Source of the DNA: Candidatus Dechloromonas phosphorivorans
GTDB lineage: Bacteria; Pseudomonadota; Gammaproteobacteria; Burkholderiales; Rhodocyclaceae
NCBI GenBank assembly: GCA_016709495.1
Contig: JADJMS010000051.1
Location: forward strand, 1-64,000
Direction: 5' to 3'
DNA: 64,000 nt
The position numbers and the translations under genes are program-made. Every line of letters starts with the position of its first letter. The stretch's first letter is position 1. Positions 1 through 10,286 of the stretch are shown in pieces. The notes beneath the pieces are model-generated. The model was not told the DNA's origin. It saw only the letters and a list, made by a program, of their open reading frames with translations, and searched no databases.

Positions 1-423
1 TGCCAATCGCAGGATACGCACCGGATCTTCAACAAAAGCCGGCCCGACATGACGCAAAATTTTGGCCTGAATATCGCGTTGACCGTAATAGGGTCGCTAG
101 CACGCCATCATCGCCCTGCGCCATGGCATTGATGGTCAGATCGCGGCGGGCGAGATCCTCGCACTCCAGCGTGACCTCAGGCGCGGCGTGAAAACCAAAA
201 CCGTGATAGCCCGGTGCCGTTTTGCGCTCGGTGCGCGCCAGCGCGCCCGTATTCTTCCTGCGTTTTGGGATGAAGAAAAACCGGGAAATCGCGGCCTACT
301 GGCCCGATAACCCAATGCCTGCATGACCCCGAATTGTTGTACCGACCCCGACGTAATCGCGGTCAGCATTCGGGCGTCGAGCAATTGATCGCGGACAGCA
401 CCGCCGACGATGTAATCGGTCAT
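1..423 (-). CDS. cca: tRNA nucleotidyltransferase (CCA-adding enzyme), N-terminal part, frameshifted, runs off left edge
   Basis: Adds or repairs the CCA 3' end of tRNAs in the cytoplasm. The start reads MTDYIVGGAVRDQLL, the class II nucleotidyltransferase G-G-x-V-R-D signature. Further pieces fall in different frames: ALGYR followed by a RDFPVFLHPKT-like piece, then ARRDLTINAMAQ, then DPYYGQRDIQAK and VGPAFVEDPVRILRLA at the window edge. At least four frame changes occur in about 420 bases. Because CCA addition is normally essential, sequence error is more likely than gene death. The ATG overlaps the stop of the upstream epimerase gene by one base (TGATG), so the two are probably co-transcribed. 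Confidence 0.85.
78..89 (+). repeat. Dispersed 12-bp motif copy (GTTGACCGTAAT)
   Basis: One mismatch to the recurrent word GTTGACCGTAAC. It lies inside cca, where the gene strand reads D-P-Y-Y-G-Q-R-D, a normal position in the family, so the motif is carried within ordinary coding sequence. Confidence 0.6.
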
Positions 424-1411
424 CAGCGGTTCAAGCGCGCCTGACCAGCGCGATAGCGGAGAGAATCCAACTTGCCCTTTGGTGTGTTGTGCGCAATGTA
501 AGTCGTGGCAATGGCTTCCAGTGCTGTCGGATGCCAGTTGGCGGGCAGATTGCATTTACCATCGCAAACGCTGTCGACCTGCATTGAACGCAGATTATCC
601 GGCAACATCCGTGGTTGCGGTGCCAGCCACATCAGGCCAGCTTGCAGATAGGCGAGGCCTTCGCCCAACAGGGATGATGGTTGCCTGCTGCCGGTCAGTT
701 CCGCGAGGTGTAATCAACCAGTTCGCGCGGGTATAAACCTTGGGGCCAACCAGATCATAGGCCACCAGCCATACGTTGAACGATCTTCCAGGCAATCGAC
801 AAAGCATCGGCCGCGTCAGCCCGCCCAGACCGGCTGGAAACGGGCGTAGTATCCCGAAACCGAGCGGGAAGAAAGGTACTTTGCGCAACACGCTGGCAAA
901 CATGCTAAGGAATGAATCATTCAGACCAAAGATCACTGATGGGCGGAACACCGTGACATCGAGATCGTCCTGCGCAGCCATGACCAGCGCTTCACCTTCG
1001 CCTTTGGAAGCTAGGTACTCTGACGGAGCTTTGGGATCGGCACCGAGTGCGCTCATGTGCACCAAACGACGGACGCTTACGTCGCCTGACAGGCAGCGAT
1101 GATCTTTTTCGGGAGTTCGACATGCGCCCGACCAAAGTCAGCTACTGTACGGGAACTGGACATCACGGCTATGCACCACGCCAACCAGATTAATCACGAC
1201 GTCCTGACCCTGCATCAGTTCAGCCAGCGTCTTTTCGCAATGAATATTGGCTTCCGGCATCTCGATATTCGGCTGCATGATGAGTGCTGTAGTGCGCTCG
1301 CGCCGACGGAGTCGGAATCGTCAGTTCAATGCCACGCCCGGACAGGCGGTTGGCAATGTGGGTACCGGTAGAGCCGCTACCCCCTGGCAACCAGACCTTT
1401 TTGATAGCCAT
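423..1411 (-). CDS. NAD(P)-binding epimerase-like protein, complex I NDUFA9-like family, frameshifted
   Basis: The start MAIKKVWLPGGSGSTGTHIANRL is a Rossmann GxxGxxG nucleotide-binding loop of the atypical short-chain dehydrogenase type. The central part reads RLVHMSALGADPKAPSEYL and TVFRPSVIFGLNDSFLSMFA, the usual catalytic-region pattern of the NDUFA9/YfcH-like group. The reconstructed length of about 329 residues fits the family. At least three frame changes split it, around 1220-1330, 1065-1100 and 840-860, and the last piece (about 423-560) ends in GQARLNR. No function is established for bacterial members; a role with quinones or respiratory complexes is only suggested by homology. It overlaps the cca start by one base. 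Confidence 0.75.
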
Positions 1412-1497
1412 GGGAGCCCGGAAACAGTATTCGATAAACTTGAATTTTGAGCCAATTGCAAGCTTTAGCGCACAGCAGGCCATGCACTTTGCAGATA

Positions 1498-3575
1498 TCA
1501 GACGGCTGGTGTGCGATTGAGCGCCTTTTCAGCAGCCGCATTGAATAGCGACATGCTGGAACAACAGAAAGCGCCCGCTTTTCGCGCAATTGCTTCTCCA
1601 TCACCCCCGGATGCATGACTGGCACAAAGCCCCACTCGGATTGCAGAGACAGCAGTTTGCCGTTTTCCGGACTGATGTACGAAAGACGCCCAACCAACGC
1701 CTGGTCATCAAGCGGGCGAAACTCCACCATTCACCATTTTTCAGCGGCAGGGCCGCAAGCCCGGCTGTTGAGCCTTGCCGACTCACCAGGAATATCGATG
1801 GTTTTAAATGCAATCCGCCGGAATGCAACTCACCCGCTTCAGGCTGTGCGGCGACGGGCACCAAGCAAACAGGCCGGGATCAATGGCTGGCACGCCAAGC
1901 GAGGGGCATTTTCTGATGGCGCCTGTACGATCCCACGCCAAAGCAGTCTGGAGCGAAGCAGGTATCAGAAAGTTGACACGAACCTCTTCCGAGACCTTGA
2001 TGCGTTCCATACCCTTGCTCAACAACTGCGGCATGACCGGCAGCATGCGCGAAAGCCGCTTGCGGTCTTGCGCTCGGGTCTTCGGCTGAATGCTCCATAA
2101 CAGGCTGTCTATGACCGCGTTGTTATTGCTCTTGCCAGGCGGCACTATCCTCACCATATTCCTTTGAACTTGCAGCAAAACCTTGTACCGGTGCTGGCGC
2201 AAAAAATTTGCAATCCCTTGTGGCACGCCGCGCTCACAAAAGGCTTCAATCACCACCTGACAGCGCGTTTCAGCCAGACCATGCTGATCCATTCGCGTCA
2301 GAAGCGGTAGCCAATCACTGACTGACTGGGCGATTGCCTGATCGCGCTCGGCGATCAACGCATCCAGTTTGGCCACAAACAAAACACCACCAAGGTCGTT
2401 AGTGAATTCACTGCGAACATGGGCTGCAACGATCAAAACCTGCAAGCAAACCAGATGTTTCGATGTCGTCCTGCGGCAAACCCATTACAGCCCGCGCCAT
2501 GCGGTCAAACAATTGCCGTGCCGGGTGCGCTTCATTGGTGAAAAAGGAGGGATCAAGCTGGCCGCCGAGCATGGGGATCTGCAAACTGGAAAGCGCCGAC
2601 TGATCGCTTCCGCAGGCCGGCATGTCGAATAGCTTGAAAATGCGTGCTATCAATAGCTGCCGCAACAAGGCGTGCCATTGGGAATGCCCAACTCGTTAAC
2701 TTGATCCGGCTGCTGCGTCGTTTTCTCCGGATGGGGCAGAGTCAACAAAGAGGCCGGGTGTCAGAACTACCGAGCGAGGCACACCAGCCGTCAGCGCTAT
2801 GGAGGCCGACGGTCTGCCTAGATTTAGTTCATCACGCCGTGATAACAGGCGATCAAGCATGGCTTGTAAAAACAGGCTGGCAGAAACCGCCTCTCCTGAC
2901 CGCAGCGGGACACCACCGGGCATTGCGCCATCAAATTCTGTTGCAGCGCGGCGACTGGATTGGCAACGCTCATTGCAACCGGTTTGGCACCAACCATCGC
3001 ATCTAGCGCCGAAATGATCGAAGGTTGGGCCGCATCAACGCGCCGTTTCAAACAAGGCATTTAGATTTGCGTAAAGAACAGGCAAGTTGCTGGCGAAATA
3101 ATCTTCCAGCCGCTCGACGTGCCAGAGTCTTGTCATGACCCACACCCAATTCACTACACATCTCTGCAACAAGCCGGCAGCCGTCCCTTTCCGGGACAAC
3201 CGGATTGCCGATTTAAGCAGATCGGGCCGTTTTCAACAGTGTGACAAAGCGCAAATAAACAGCGCCACCGGATCTCGCCCGTCTTTTCGAGCAATTTTGC
3301 CCGAAAATTCGCTAAGCCGAATATCGAGTTCCAGGTCGTTTTTCATGAGCCAGCGAAATGCGCGACGAGATCAGCATATAAGCATCATCAAAAGCCGCCC
3401 CGACGTGCCGTCGATACCATTTCGTCAAAATACTCGGCAACGCGCTCTGAACGAAGACTTTTACCGCAAGATCAGTGACTGCACACCTTCGGCGCGGCAA
3501 CTTAGCTAGTTCTTTTAGATAAGCGCGACAATCAGCAAGTATTTTTGCTGAATCATCTACTTCGCCAGAAACCAA
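1498..3575 (-). CDS. DUF1631 family protein, heavily frameshifted
   Basis: Fragments read in order as one protein of about 690 residues. The N-terminal part contains FDDAYMLISSRISLAHEK. A middle part has LSSLQIPMLGGQLDPSFFTNEAHPARQLFDRMA, and then a piece with NAVIDSLLWSIQPKTRAQDRKRLSRMLPVMPQLLSKGMERI. The C-terminal part has DQALVGRLSYISPENGKLL, ending SLFNAAAEKALNRTPAV. These blocks match my recollection of the DUF1631 family of beta- and gammaproteobacteria, whose function is unknown. At least six frame changes are present. The start is uncertain: the first readable residues lie near 3575, without a convincing ATG. The stop is TGA at 1498-1500. Confidence 0.7.
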
Positions 3576-3648
3576 GGGGAATTATCCTGTTTTACTCGAG
3601 GGCAGTCTTCGTATCGAAGCCTCCATATTAGGGGCAAATCACGGTCTT

Positions 3649-5541
3649 TTAGGGGTCGGCGGAGCGTGGTGCCACGGTACCGAAGTCGTTTTCAAGGAAT
3701 CGGCTGCCGGTGAACAAAACCGAAGGTAATCATCCGGGTTGCTCATGGACTTTTTGACGGAATCGCGGGTTTCTGAGAATGGAATCGTCTCGGCAGAAAT
3801 CGCCCCTTCCAGTGCTTGCTCAGCGCCGTTTTTAGCTCGCCCCGGTCCGGCGTTATAGGCAACCGAGGCAAGTACCGGGTGAGTATCGAGATTTTCCATG
3901 ACCAAGCGCATGTAGCTGGTACCGAGCAGGACGTTTATTTTCAGTATTGTTTACTCGGCTGTGGCTCCAATCGCGCAGACCAATTTTTAGCGACCCGCTT
4001 GGCGGTCGCCGGCATCAATGCATCCAGCCCGGAGGCACCAACATTCGATTTTGGCACCCGTGATAAATCGACTTTCACAACGCATCGGCCCGCTACACCA
4101 AAAGCATCATCCAGCGCTTGGTTTTGCGCCGCCAGCCCGCACCTGTTCGCCATAGGGGGAGAAAACGCAGGCTGGTCATGCTCGTTTTTGGTCTTGTCGG
4201 CGGCAGTGATGGACGATCTAAATCTGATTGCGCTTGGCCAGATCAGCCGCCAGCAATTCGACGGTCATCCATGCCACGCGGCGACCCGGTTCCATTCACG
4301 AACGCCTTCGGTGCGCATTTCCAACCGGAAGAAGGTATGGCGCGCTTGATGGCAGAAGTTCCTGACGGGCAGCAGTCTGTCTCTTCTGCCGTCCGGCGCC
4401 TTGGCTTTCGGCGGCGGCATGATCGAACGACCCAATTCTTCATCAGCCAGATTGCCGTAGAAATTTGGCTGGCCGGCAATTTTCGAAGACAATGCATCGG
4501 CATCCGTTGGCGACCACCGGCCCAGAGCGCGCGACCTAGCAATAAGTCCATTCCGGCAGAGCAGCCAGAGTCTGCGGCATGGCTTCGATGGTTTTGCGCC
4601 TAACGCCCCATTCATGGGCGCGCAAGGCGACACGGACTTTCCACTGATAGCCGTCATCGAGGCGGGGCTTTGCCAGCAGCGGCATTTACCAGTCGAGGGC
4701 TTCCGGCATATGACTTGGCGGCCTGCGGCCAACCTGGCTCAGGACCACTGCTTTCCAGATCCTGCAAACCCGAGCTGAATTTTTCCAACTCATCCGCAGC
4801 AAACCGCGGGTCGTTCGGAGAATACGCTGGATGGCGATTGCCGCCAGTTCGCGACCTGGCCGTGTGGAGTACCAGTTGGCCGGTTGCCGCGCCAGATAGC
4901 CGGGGCCACTGGCGATTACCGCATCGACAGCACGGGTTTCGGGTGTCTGGCTGGGCGGCAGGTAGAACATGGTTTACGGCCCAATTGACGCGATTCGCCT
5001 CAAATTGGCGCCGGGTGCGCGCCCAGACATCGTCGGCCAGCACACGTTTTCCCAGATCAGGGCTTCGAGAACGGGTTGGCAGGCCTCTGGCGGCTCAAGC
5101 TGAGTTAGCCAGGTTTTTCGGCTTCATCGAGTATGGTTTATCGTTGCGTGCCAGTCGGGCTTGCTGGGCATAGCAGGTGACATCCGGTTCCGGGGCGATC
5201 AGCTCGGGGAATTCAGCATCAACTTCCCGGCCATATGCCGCGTTTCCAAGCCAGCGTATCCAGTCGGCGCGGAGTTTCTCGGCGACATAGCTTTTTTCAT
5301 AACGCTCGAAGAAACTGCGCAGGGCAACATAATCGCCCTGATCCATGTTCATGCGTAACTGGTAATTTTCAACGTAGGGCGCCAGATCGTGATTGCCGAT
5401 CAGGCCCGCGTTACGCTCCAGTTTGTTGCGGTCGCCAGCGCGGAAAGCGTCACGCGCATAGAGGAAGGCACTATCCCGACTATCCTGGGCGAACGATGGA
5501 AGCGAGACGAAAAGACAGGTGATAAGAACTGATAACTTCAT
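3649..5541 (-). CDS. slt: Soluble lytic murein transglycosylase, frameshifted
   Basis: Cleaves peptidoglycan glycan strands with 1,6-anhydro product formation in the periplasm. It starts MKLSVLITCLFVSLPSFAQ, a clear Sec signal peptide, followed by an alpha-superhelical U-domain (FLYARDAFRAGDRNKLERNA, ALRSFFERYEKSYVAEKLRADW). The C-terminal lysozyme-like domain is recognisable from NLDTHPVLASVAYNAGPGRA near 3850-3900, the conserved YNAGPGR signature. The end GTVAPRSADP stops at 3649. The reconstructed length of about 630 residues matches Slt70-like enzymes. Five or more frame changes occur between 3700 and 5100. It is divergent from the folate cyclo-ligase gene with only 14 bases between starts, so the two promoters overlap the coding ends. 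Confidence 0.8.
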
Positions 5542-5555
5542 GCTAGATTTCACTA

Positions 5556-6137
5556 ATGACGGAGCTATTCGAGGATAACACGGGCTGGCGACGGGCACTG
5601 CGGCGCGAGATGCAAATGCGGCGTGCCGGCCTGAGTGCGGACGCGCACGCCGCGCGTTCGGCGCAGATTGTCGAACACCTGCTCCGCTTGCTGACACCGC
5701 CCGCCATAGCCGGTTTTTGCTGGCCAATCAAGCACGAACCGGATGTACGCCAGGTGCTTGAACACTGGACCAAAGCGGGCTGCGTCGCTGCCTTGCCGGT
5801 GGTCACCGCCGAAGCCACGCCACTCGCCTTTCGCCCGTGGTCTTCAGAAACCAGACTGGAAGAAGATCGTTACGGCATCCCGACACCGGTTGATGGCGAA
5901 TTCGTCACGCCCGACTTGCTTCTGCTGCCGCTCAATGGCTTTGATGCCGCCGGCTATCGCCTCGGCTATGGCGGCGGTTATTTCGACCGCACGCTGGCCG
6001 CATTGTCACCGCGCCCGCTGGCGGTTGGCGTTGGTTTCGAGATCAACCGGCTGGACAGCATTCGACCGGAAGTTCATGATCAGCGCCTCGACTGGATCGT
6101 TACCGAAGCCGGCGCTTTCAAACCAGTTGGCGTCTGA
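5556..6137 (+). CDS. 5-formyltetrahydrofolate cyclo-ligase
   Basis: ATP-dependent conversion of 5-formyl-THF to 5,10-methenyl-THF in one-carbon metabolism (MTHFS family). The protein is 193 residues, the usual length. Early R-R-x-M-x-x-R-R-A sequence is followed by the signature LLLPLNGFDAAGYRLGYGGGYFDRTL around residues 129-150, the nucleotide and substrate binding region, and the end YDQRLDWIVTEAG-like motif (VHDQRLDWIVTEAGAF). It is intact, unlike its left neighbours. Its 3' end overlaps the end of the convergent small membrane-protein gene by 20 bases. In many bacteria this gene is linked to ssrS (6S RNA); I saw no 6S RNA here. Confidence 0.92.
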   Translation: MTELFEDNTGWRRALRREMQMRRAGLSADAHAARSAQIVEHLLRLLTPPAIAGFCWPIKHEPDVRQVLEHWTKAGCVAALPVVTAEATPLAFRPWSSETRLEEDRYGIPTPVDGEFVTPDLLLLPLNGFDAAGYRLGYGGGYFDRTLAALSPRPLAVGVGFEINRLDSIRPEVHDQRLDWIVTEAGAFKPVGV

Positions 6138-6405
6138 AACCGTAGATACCGAGCGCGAAAAGCACTGAAATCAGGCTACCAAGCAAGGCCTGACGCAGAT
6201 CGTAAAGCCCGGTGCGCAAGGCCAGTTCCAGCGTGTAGCCGTGAAATAGCGCGAGCAACATGGCGGCGACGGCCATCACCATCCACGAGCGGCGCAGCCG
6301 GCCGCCCTCTTTGCGCACAAAAACTTCGGTTGCCCAACCGGTAGCCAGCGACTGGCTGATCAAAGCCAGCGCCAAGCCCACGAAGCTCACGACATAGGCG
6401 CTCAT
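6118..6405 (-). CDS. Small integral membrane protein of unknown function
   Basis: A 95-residue protein starting MSAYVVSFVGLALALISQSL. Three hydrophobic stretches are visible (residues about 4-22, 40-58 and 70-90), separated by a basic loop RKEGGRLRRSW, so it is probably a three-helix inner-membrane protein. I do not recognise a named family. Its ATG overlaps the stop of the upstream aminotransferase gene (ATGA), which suggests translational coupling, and its end overlaps the convergent cyclo-ligase gene. Confidence 0.7.
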   Translation of the reverse strand: MSAYVVSFVGLALALISQSLATGWATEVFVRKEGGRLRRSWMVMAVAAMLLALFHGYTLELALRTGLYDLRQALLGSLISVLFALGIYGFRRQLV

Positions 6406-7524
6406 GCGCTGCGGCAGGCAGTCGCAAAGCGGCTCAAGCCTGATCCAGGGTTTTCCGGGTACAGCCAAAATTCAACCTTAGCCCGGCGCGCCAAAGTCGG
6501 CGCCATCCGACAAGCCCGGCTATGCGCCTCGAAGTACGCGGCGGGCTTCTCAAGACCCAATTCACGCACATCGATCCAGGCCAGATAGGTCGCCTCGACA
6601 CGGGACATTTTTACGCCTTTTTCGGCGTTGACCGTAACAAATGCCTGATCACGGTTGCCACGCAAATAAGTGATCAATTCGTCGTGCCAATCGGCGCAAT
6701 CGCGGTAGGCGGCTTCACAGGCAGCGACGCCGAGGACGTTCACATGCGGCACGATGCCGTCCATTGCACGGAGAAATTTCCGGCGCAGGCCGGCATCGGG
6801 TATCACCGCGAAGGCGCAACCCAAACCGGGGATGTTGTAGGTTTTTGACGGCGCCATCAGCGTAATGCTGCGCTTGGCCGCTTCCGGCGACAGGCTGGCA
6901 AAGGGGATGTGGCGTTTGTCGGCGTCAAGAATCAGGCCGCAGTGGATTTCGTCGGAACAAACCACCAGATCGTTTTCTTCTGCAAAACCAGCCAGATCAA
7001 GCAGTTCGTCACGGCTCCAGCAGCGACCCACCGGGTTGTGCGGGTGGCAGAGCAGGAATAGCTTACTTGTTACGGTCAACGCCGTTTTGAGCGCACTTTT
7101 TCCCAATGCCATTCGCCATTGCTTTGCGCCAGTTCGCAGCGATTCAGCTGGCGCCCGGAAAACGCGGGGCAGAAAGGAAGGGCGGGTAGATCGGCGTTGC
7201 CGTCAAAACATCGCCATCAACTGCCCGGCAGGCGACGTTCAGCCCAGTCACCAGCCCCGGCAGCCAGACGATCCATTCCGGCTCCATCTTCCAGCTGTAT
7301 TGGCTTTCAAGATGAGCGAGCACTGACTCCGTTAGCGACGGCCACGGTCCGCCGTAGCCAAAAACGCCCTGCCCGATGCGTTGCTGCAAGGCGGCCAGCA
7401 CCGGCGGCGGCGCGGCGAAGTCCATGTCCGCCACCCACAGCGGCAGAATGTCGCGGCCGGCGTACTTGCTCCATTTGATGGAGTCGGTGCCGCGCCGGTC
7501 GATGGGGGTGTCGAAAATACTCAA
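6402..7524 (-). CDS. PatB/MalY-type PLP aminotransferase / cystathionine beta-lyase, frameshifted
   Basis: Fold-type I PLP enzyme that cleaves C-S bonds of cystathionine or acts as an aminotransferase. The N-terminus SIFDTPIDRRGTDSIKW and LPLWVADMDF are typical of PatB. LFLLCHPHNPVGR holds the conserved Asn of the PLP site, SDEIHCGLIL holds the Asp/His pair, and MAPSKTYNIPGLG carries the catalytic lysine (SKT-N). The best start is TTG at 7524, which gives the canonical family start; a firm RBS is not visible. Two frame changes, near 7145-7165 (CCGGAAAA) and 7090-7110 (GGGAAAAAG), break it. Its position just after cysK suggests sulfur amino-acid metabolism. Two copies of the 12-bp motif lie inside it in opposite orientations. 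Confidence 0.85.
6627..6638 (+). repeat. Dispersed 12-bp motif copy, exact
   Basis: GTTGACCGTAAC preceded by TTTTTCGGC and followed by AAATGCCT. It lies antisense within the aminotransferase gene, where the coding strand reads V-T-V-N-A. The stretch from G to CCT is shared, with one mismatch, with the copy at 60275-60286 in the Crp-family gene. Confidence 0.85.
7069..7080 (-). repeat. Dispersed 12-bp motif copy, exact
   Basis: GTTGACCGTAAC on the minus strand, preceded by AAAACGGC. It encodes L-T-V-T of the aminotransferase, just before the PLP-site segment SKLFLLCHP, and faces the copy at 6627 about 430 bases away. Confidence 0.85.
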
Positions 7525-7541
7525 ACGCTGGTTCAAACTTC

Positions 7542-8465
7542 TCAGGTGCTGATATAAGGCGGTTGAAAGGTAGCGTTCGCCGAAGGAAGGAATGATCACG
7601 ACAATCAACTTGCCGGCACTTTCCGGGCGCTTGGCAAGTTCAGTGCGGCCCAGGTGGCGGCACCGGAGGAAATTCCAACCAGCAACCCTTCTTCCGTCGC
7701 CATGCGGCGTGCGATGGCAAAGGCATCGTCGTTGGTGACACGGATCACCTCATCGTAAATCGCGGTGTTCAACACGCCCGGCACGAAGCCAGCGCCTATC
7801 CCCTGAATCGGGTGCGCCCCCTTGGCGCCGCCGGAAAGCACCGGCGAGGCGTCGGGCTCAACCGCCGCAATTTTGACGCCCGGCTTTTTGGCTTTCAGCG
7901 CTTCGCCAACGCCGGTTATCGTGCCGCCCGTACCCACGCCGGAGACAAAAATATCGACCTGACCATCGGTATCCGCCCAGATTTCTTCCGCCGTCGTGTT
8001 GCGGTGGATCGCGGGGTTGGCCGGGTTCTCGAACTGTTGCGGGATGAAATATTTGGCATCCGCCTCGGCCAGCGCCTGGGCCTTGTTGATCGCCCCGGTC
8101 ATGCCTTCCGGCCCCGGCGTCAGAATCAGATCAGCACCGTAAGCCTTGAGCAGCAACTTGCGCTCGCGGCTCATGGTTTCCGGCATGACAAACGCCGCCT
8201 TGATGCCACGCGCCGCGCAAACCATCGCCAGACCAATGCCGGTATTGCCGGAAGTCGGCTCCAGCACCACGGTATCCGTGCCGATTTTGCCGGCGGCGAT
8301 AGCGGCATCGAGCATCGCCACGGCAATGCGGTCCTTGACGCTGTGGCCGGGGTTGAAAAACTCCAGCTTGGCGACCACCGTTGCCACGCAACCGGCAGTC
8401 AGGCGATTGAGTTTGACCAGCGGCGTATTGCCGACCAGTTCGGTGATGTTGTTGGCGATCTTCAT
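7542..8465 (-). CDS. cysK: Cysteine synthase A (O-acetylserine sulfhydrylase), frameshifted near its end
   Basis: Makes L-cysteine from O-acetylserine and sulfide, with PLP. It starts MKIANNITELVGNTPLVKLNRL. The PLP lysine is in NPGHSVKDRIAVAMLDAA (residue about 42), the substrate loop TSGNTGIGLAM follows, and GTGGTITG binds the PLP phosphate. The main frame stops at 7605, but the next frame carries the expected C-terminus (ELAKRPESAGKLIVVIIPSFGERYLSTALYQHL), so one base is wrong near 7640. A second error is needed to reach the stop I propose at 7542. The reconstructed length of about 306 residues is normal. The ATG overlaps the stop of the EAL-like gene (ATGA). Confidence 0.93.
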
Positions 8466-9276
8466 TGTTCTGCTCCGGATAAGGATGAGGAATTGTAGGC
8501 GACTCGCTGCTCGCTGTGGGTAGGTCGGCAATCGGATTTCGCTTCGCCGAACAACGCACCCAGCCCGAATGAAAAACCTGCAGCCTGGGCCACGGCGAAA
8601 TCATCTGCCGTTTCGATACCGGAAACCTCAATCGCGATCCCGGCCTGCCGGCAAGCAGCCAGCGCCTCGCCATTCGGTTTTTCATCAAAGCGGGCAAACT
8701 CCGGCTGCAAGGCCACCACGGCTGCCACGTCGCGGCTCAACGCCGGGTCGCGCAAGGCCAACCGGTAGCCGCGCAGGCGAAAATTGTGCACCGCCGCCGC
8801 CAGCCGCCCATCGCTGCCCAAATGGCCGGCTGAAAACTCCAGCACAATATCCTCCGGCGCCAGCCCGCAGCGTTTCAGAATGGCCTCGTAAACCAGACCA
8901 TGCTGATTCGGCACCGCCAACAGGTAGCGCGGCTCGATGGCCAGCTGCAGAAAACCGCCGACCTTGTCGCGTTGCGCCAGCAAATTCAGTGCGTGCAGGG
9001 TGCGGCACAGGCGGTCAAAGTAAATCAGCGAGGCCGCCGACTCGCAGCGGCATAGGCCACCTCACTGCTGACCGGTGTTTCGTCCTCCTGCTGGGCGCTC
9101 AGGCTCGCCATGTGGCCGACGATGCGCTCCTCGCGCAAGTCGACTATCGGCTGAAACAGCGAACTCATCTGCAAGCCGCGATGCCAGGCCGCCACACGCC
9201 CGTCCTGCACATAAAGCGTGCTTTCTTCGCTGGTGTCGGCGGTGTTGAAGTAGCGGATCAAGTCGGTCAAGGGCAT
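8462..9276 (-). CDS. EAL-fold protein with degenerate active site, frameshifted
   Basis: EAL-domain proteins hydrolyse or bind cyclic di-GMP. Recognisable EAL-fold landmarks are LFQPIVDLREERIVGH near residue 40, then VLEFSAGHLG, YRLALRDPAL, and GIETADDFAVAQAAGFSFGLGALFG at the C-terminus. The EAL signature itself is replaced (GHMASL where GHEALL is expected), and the usual DD pair is RD, so catalysis is doubtful and a binding or scaffold role is more likely. One frame change near 9030-9050 separates residues 1-80 from the rest. The total is about 271 residues, a single domain. Its stop overlaps the cysK start (ATGA), an unusual coupling of a c-di-GMP-fold protein to cysteine synthesis. Confidence 0.75.
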
Positions 9277-9284
9277 GGCGACTC

Positions 9285-10281
9285 CTATTTTTTCAGGTAA
9301 ATCTGGTCAAAACTGCCGCCGTCGGCGAAGTGGGCTTTCTGCGCTTTCTGCCAGCCGCCGAAAGTATCATCTATCGTCACCAGCTTGATCTTCGGAAACT
9401 GCGCCGCGTACTTTGCCGCCACCTTGGCGTCGCGTGGGCGATAGTAATGTTTGGCGGCGATGTTTTGTCCTTCCTCGGAATATAGATAGTCGAGATAAGC
9501 CTGCGCCGTCAGCCGCGTGCCGCGCTTCTCGACCACTTTATCAACCACCGCGACCGGCGGCTCGGCGAGGATGGAGAGGCTCGGCGCAATGATCTCAAAC
9601 TTGTCCTTGCCGATTTCATTGACTGCCAGTTGCGCCTCATTCTCCCAGGCAATCAGCACATCACCCAGGCCACGCTCGACAAAAGTCGTGGTCGATCCAC
9701 GGGCGCCGGAATCAAGCACCGGCACATTCTTGAAGATCGCCGTCACCAGTTCCTTCGCCTTCTGCTCATTGCCGCCCGGCTGCTTCAAGGCCCAGGCCCA
9801 CGCTGCCAGATAATTCCAGCGCGCCCCGCCAGAGGTCTTCGGGTTCGGCGTAATGACGCTGGTACCCGGCTTGGCCAGATCTCCCCAATCCTTGATCGCC
9901 TTCGGATTGCCCTTGCGTACCAGAAAAACGATGGTCGAGGTATAGGGCGAAGAATTGTGCGGAAAGCGCGTCTGCCAATCGGCCGGAATCAACTTGCGCT
10001 CAACCAGCGCGTCGATATCAAAGGCCAGCGCCAGCGTTACAACATCCGCCTCCAACCCGTCACGCACACCCATCGCCTGCTTGCCCGAACCACCATGCGA
10101 CTGGCGAACATTCACCGTCTGGCCGGTTTTAGCCTGCCAATGCTTGTTGAAAGCCGCATTGAAATCCTTGTACAGCTCACGGGTCGGGTCATAGGGAAAC
10201 GTTGAGCAGCGTGGTTTGAGCAAAAGCCGTGCTGATGCCAAGTGTTACGGTCAACGCCGAAATAAGGCCAAATTTTTTCAT
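9285..10281 (-). CDS. Periplasmic sulfate/thiosulfate-binding protein of an ABC transporter, frameshifted at residue about 29
   Basis: Binds sulfate or thiosulfate for the CysTWA importer. It starts MKKFGLISALTVTLGISTAFAQ, a signal peptide, then LLNVSYDPTRELYKDFN, the hallmark N-terminus of Sbp/CysP. Later SHGGSGKQAMGVRDGLEADVVTLAL and GARGSTTTFVERGLGDVLIAWENEA are conserved ligand and fold segments. The mature part is out of frame with the signal peptide because GGG at 10194-10196 has one base too many; correcting it restores VSYDPTREL. The length is then about 332 residues. No transporter permease genes lie beside it. The gene belongs functionally with cysK downstream. An RBS-sequestering hairpin precedes the start (see 10287-10324). 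Confidence 0.9.
10244..10255 (-). repeat. Dispersed 12-bp motif copy, exact
   Basis: GTTGACCGTAAC on minus, preceded by ATTTCGGC and followed by ACTTGG. It encodes L-T-V-T inside the hydrophobic core of the sulfate-binding protein's signal peptide. Confidence 0.85.
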
Positions 10282-10286
10282 GGGGA

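Noticed and set aside
1..5541. Interpretation as a pseudogene cluster
   Set aside because: cca is normally essential and all broken genes are reconstructable by single-base changes, so error is the simpler reading.
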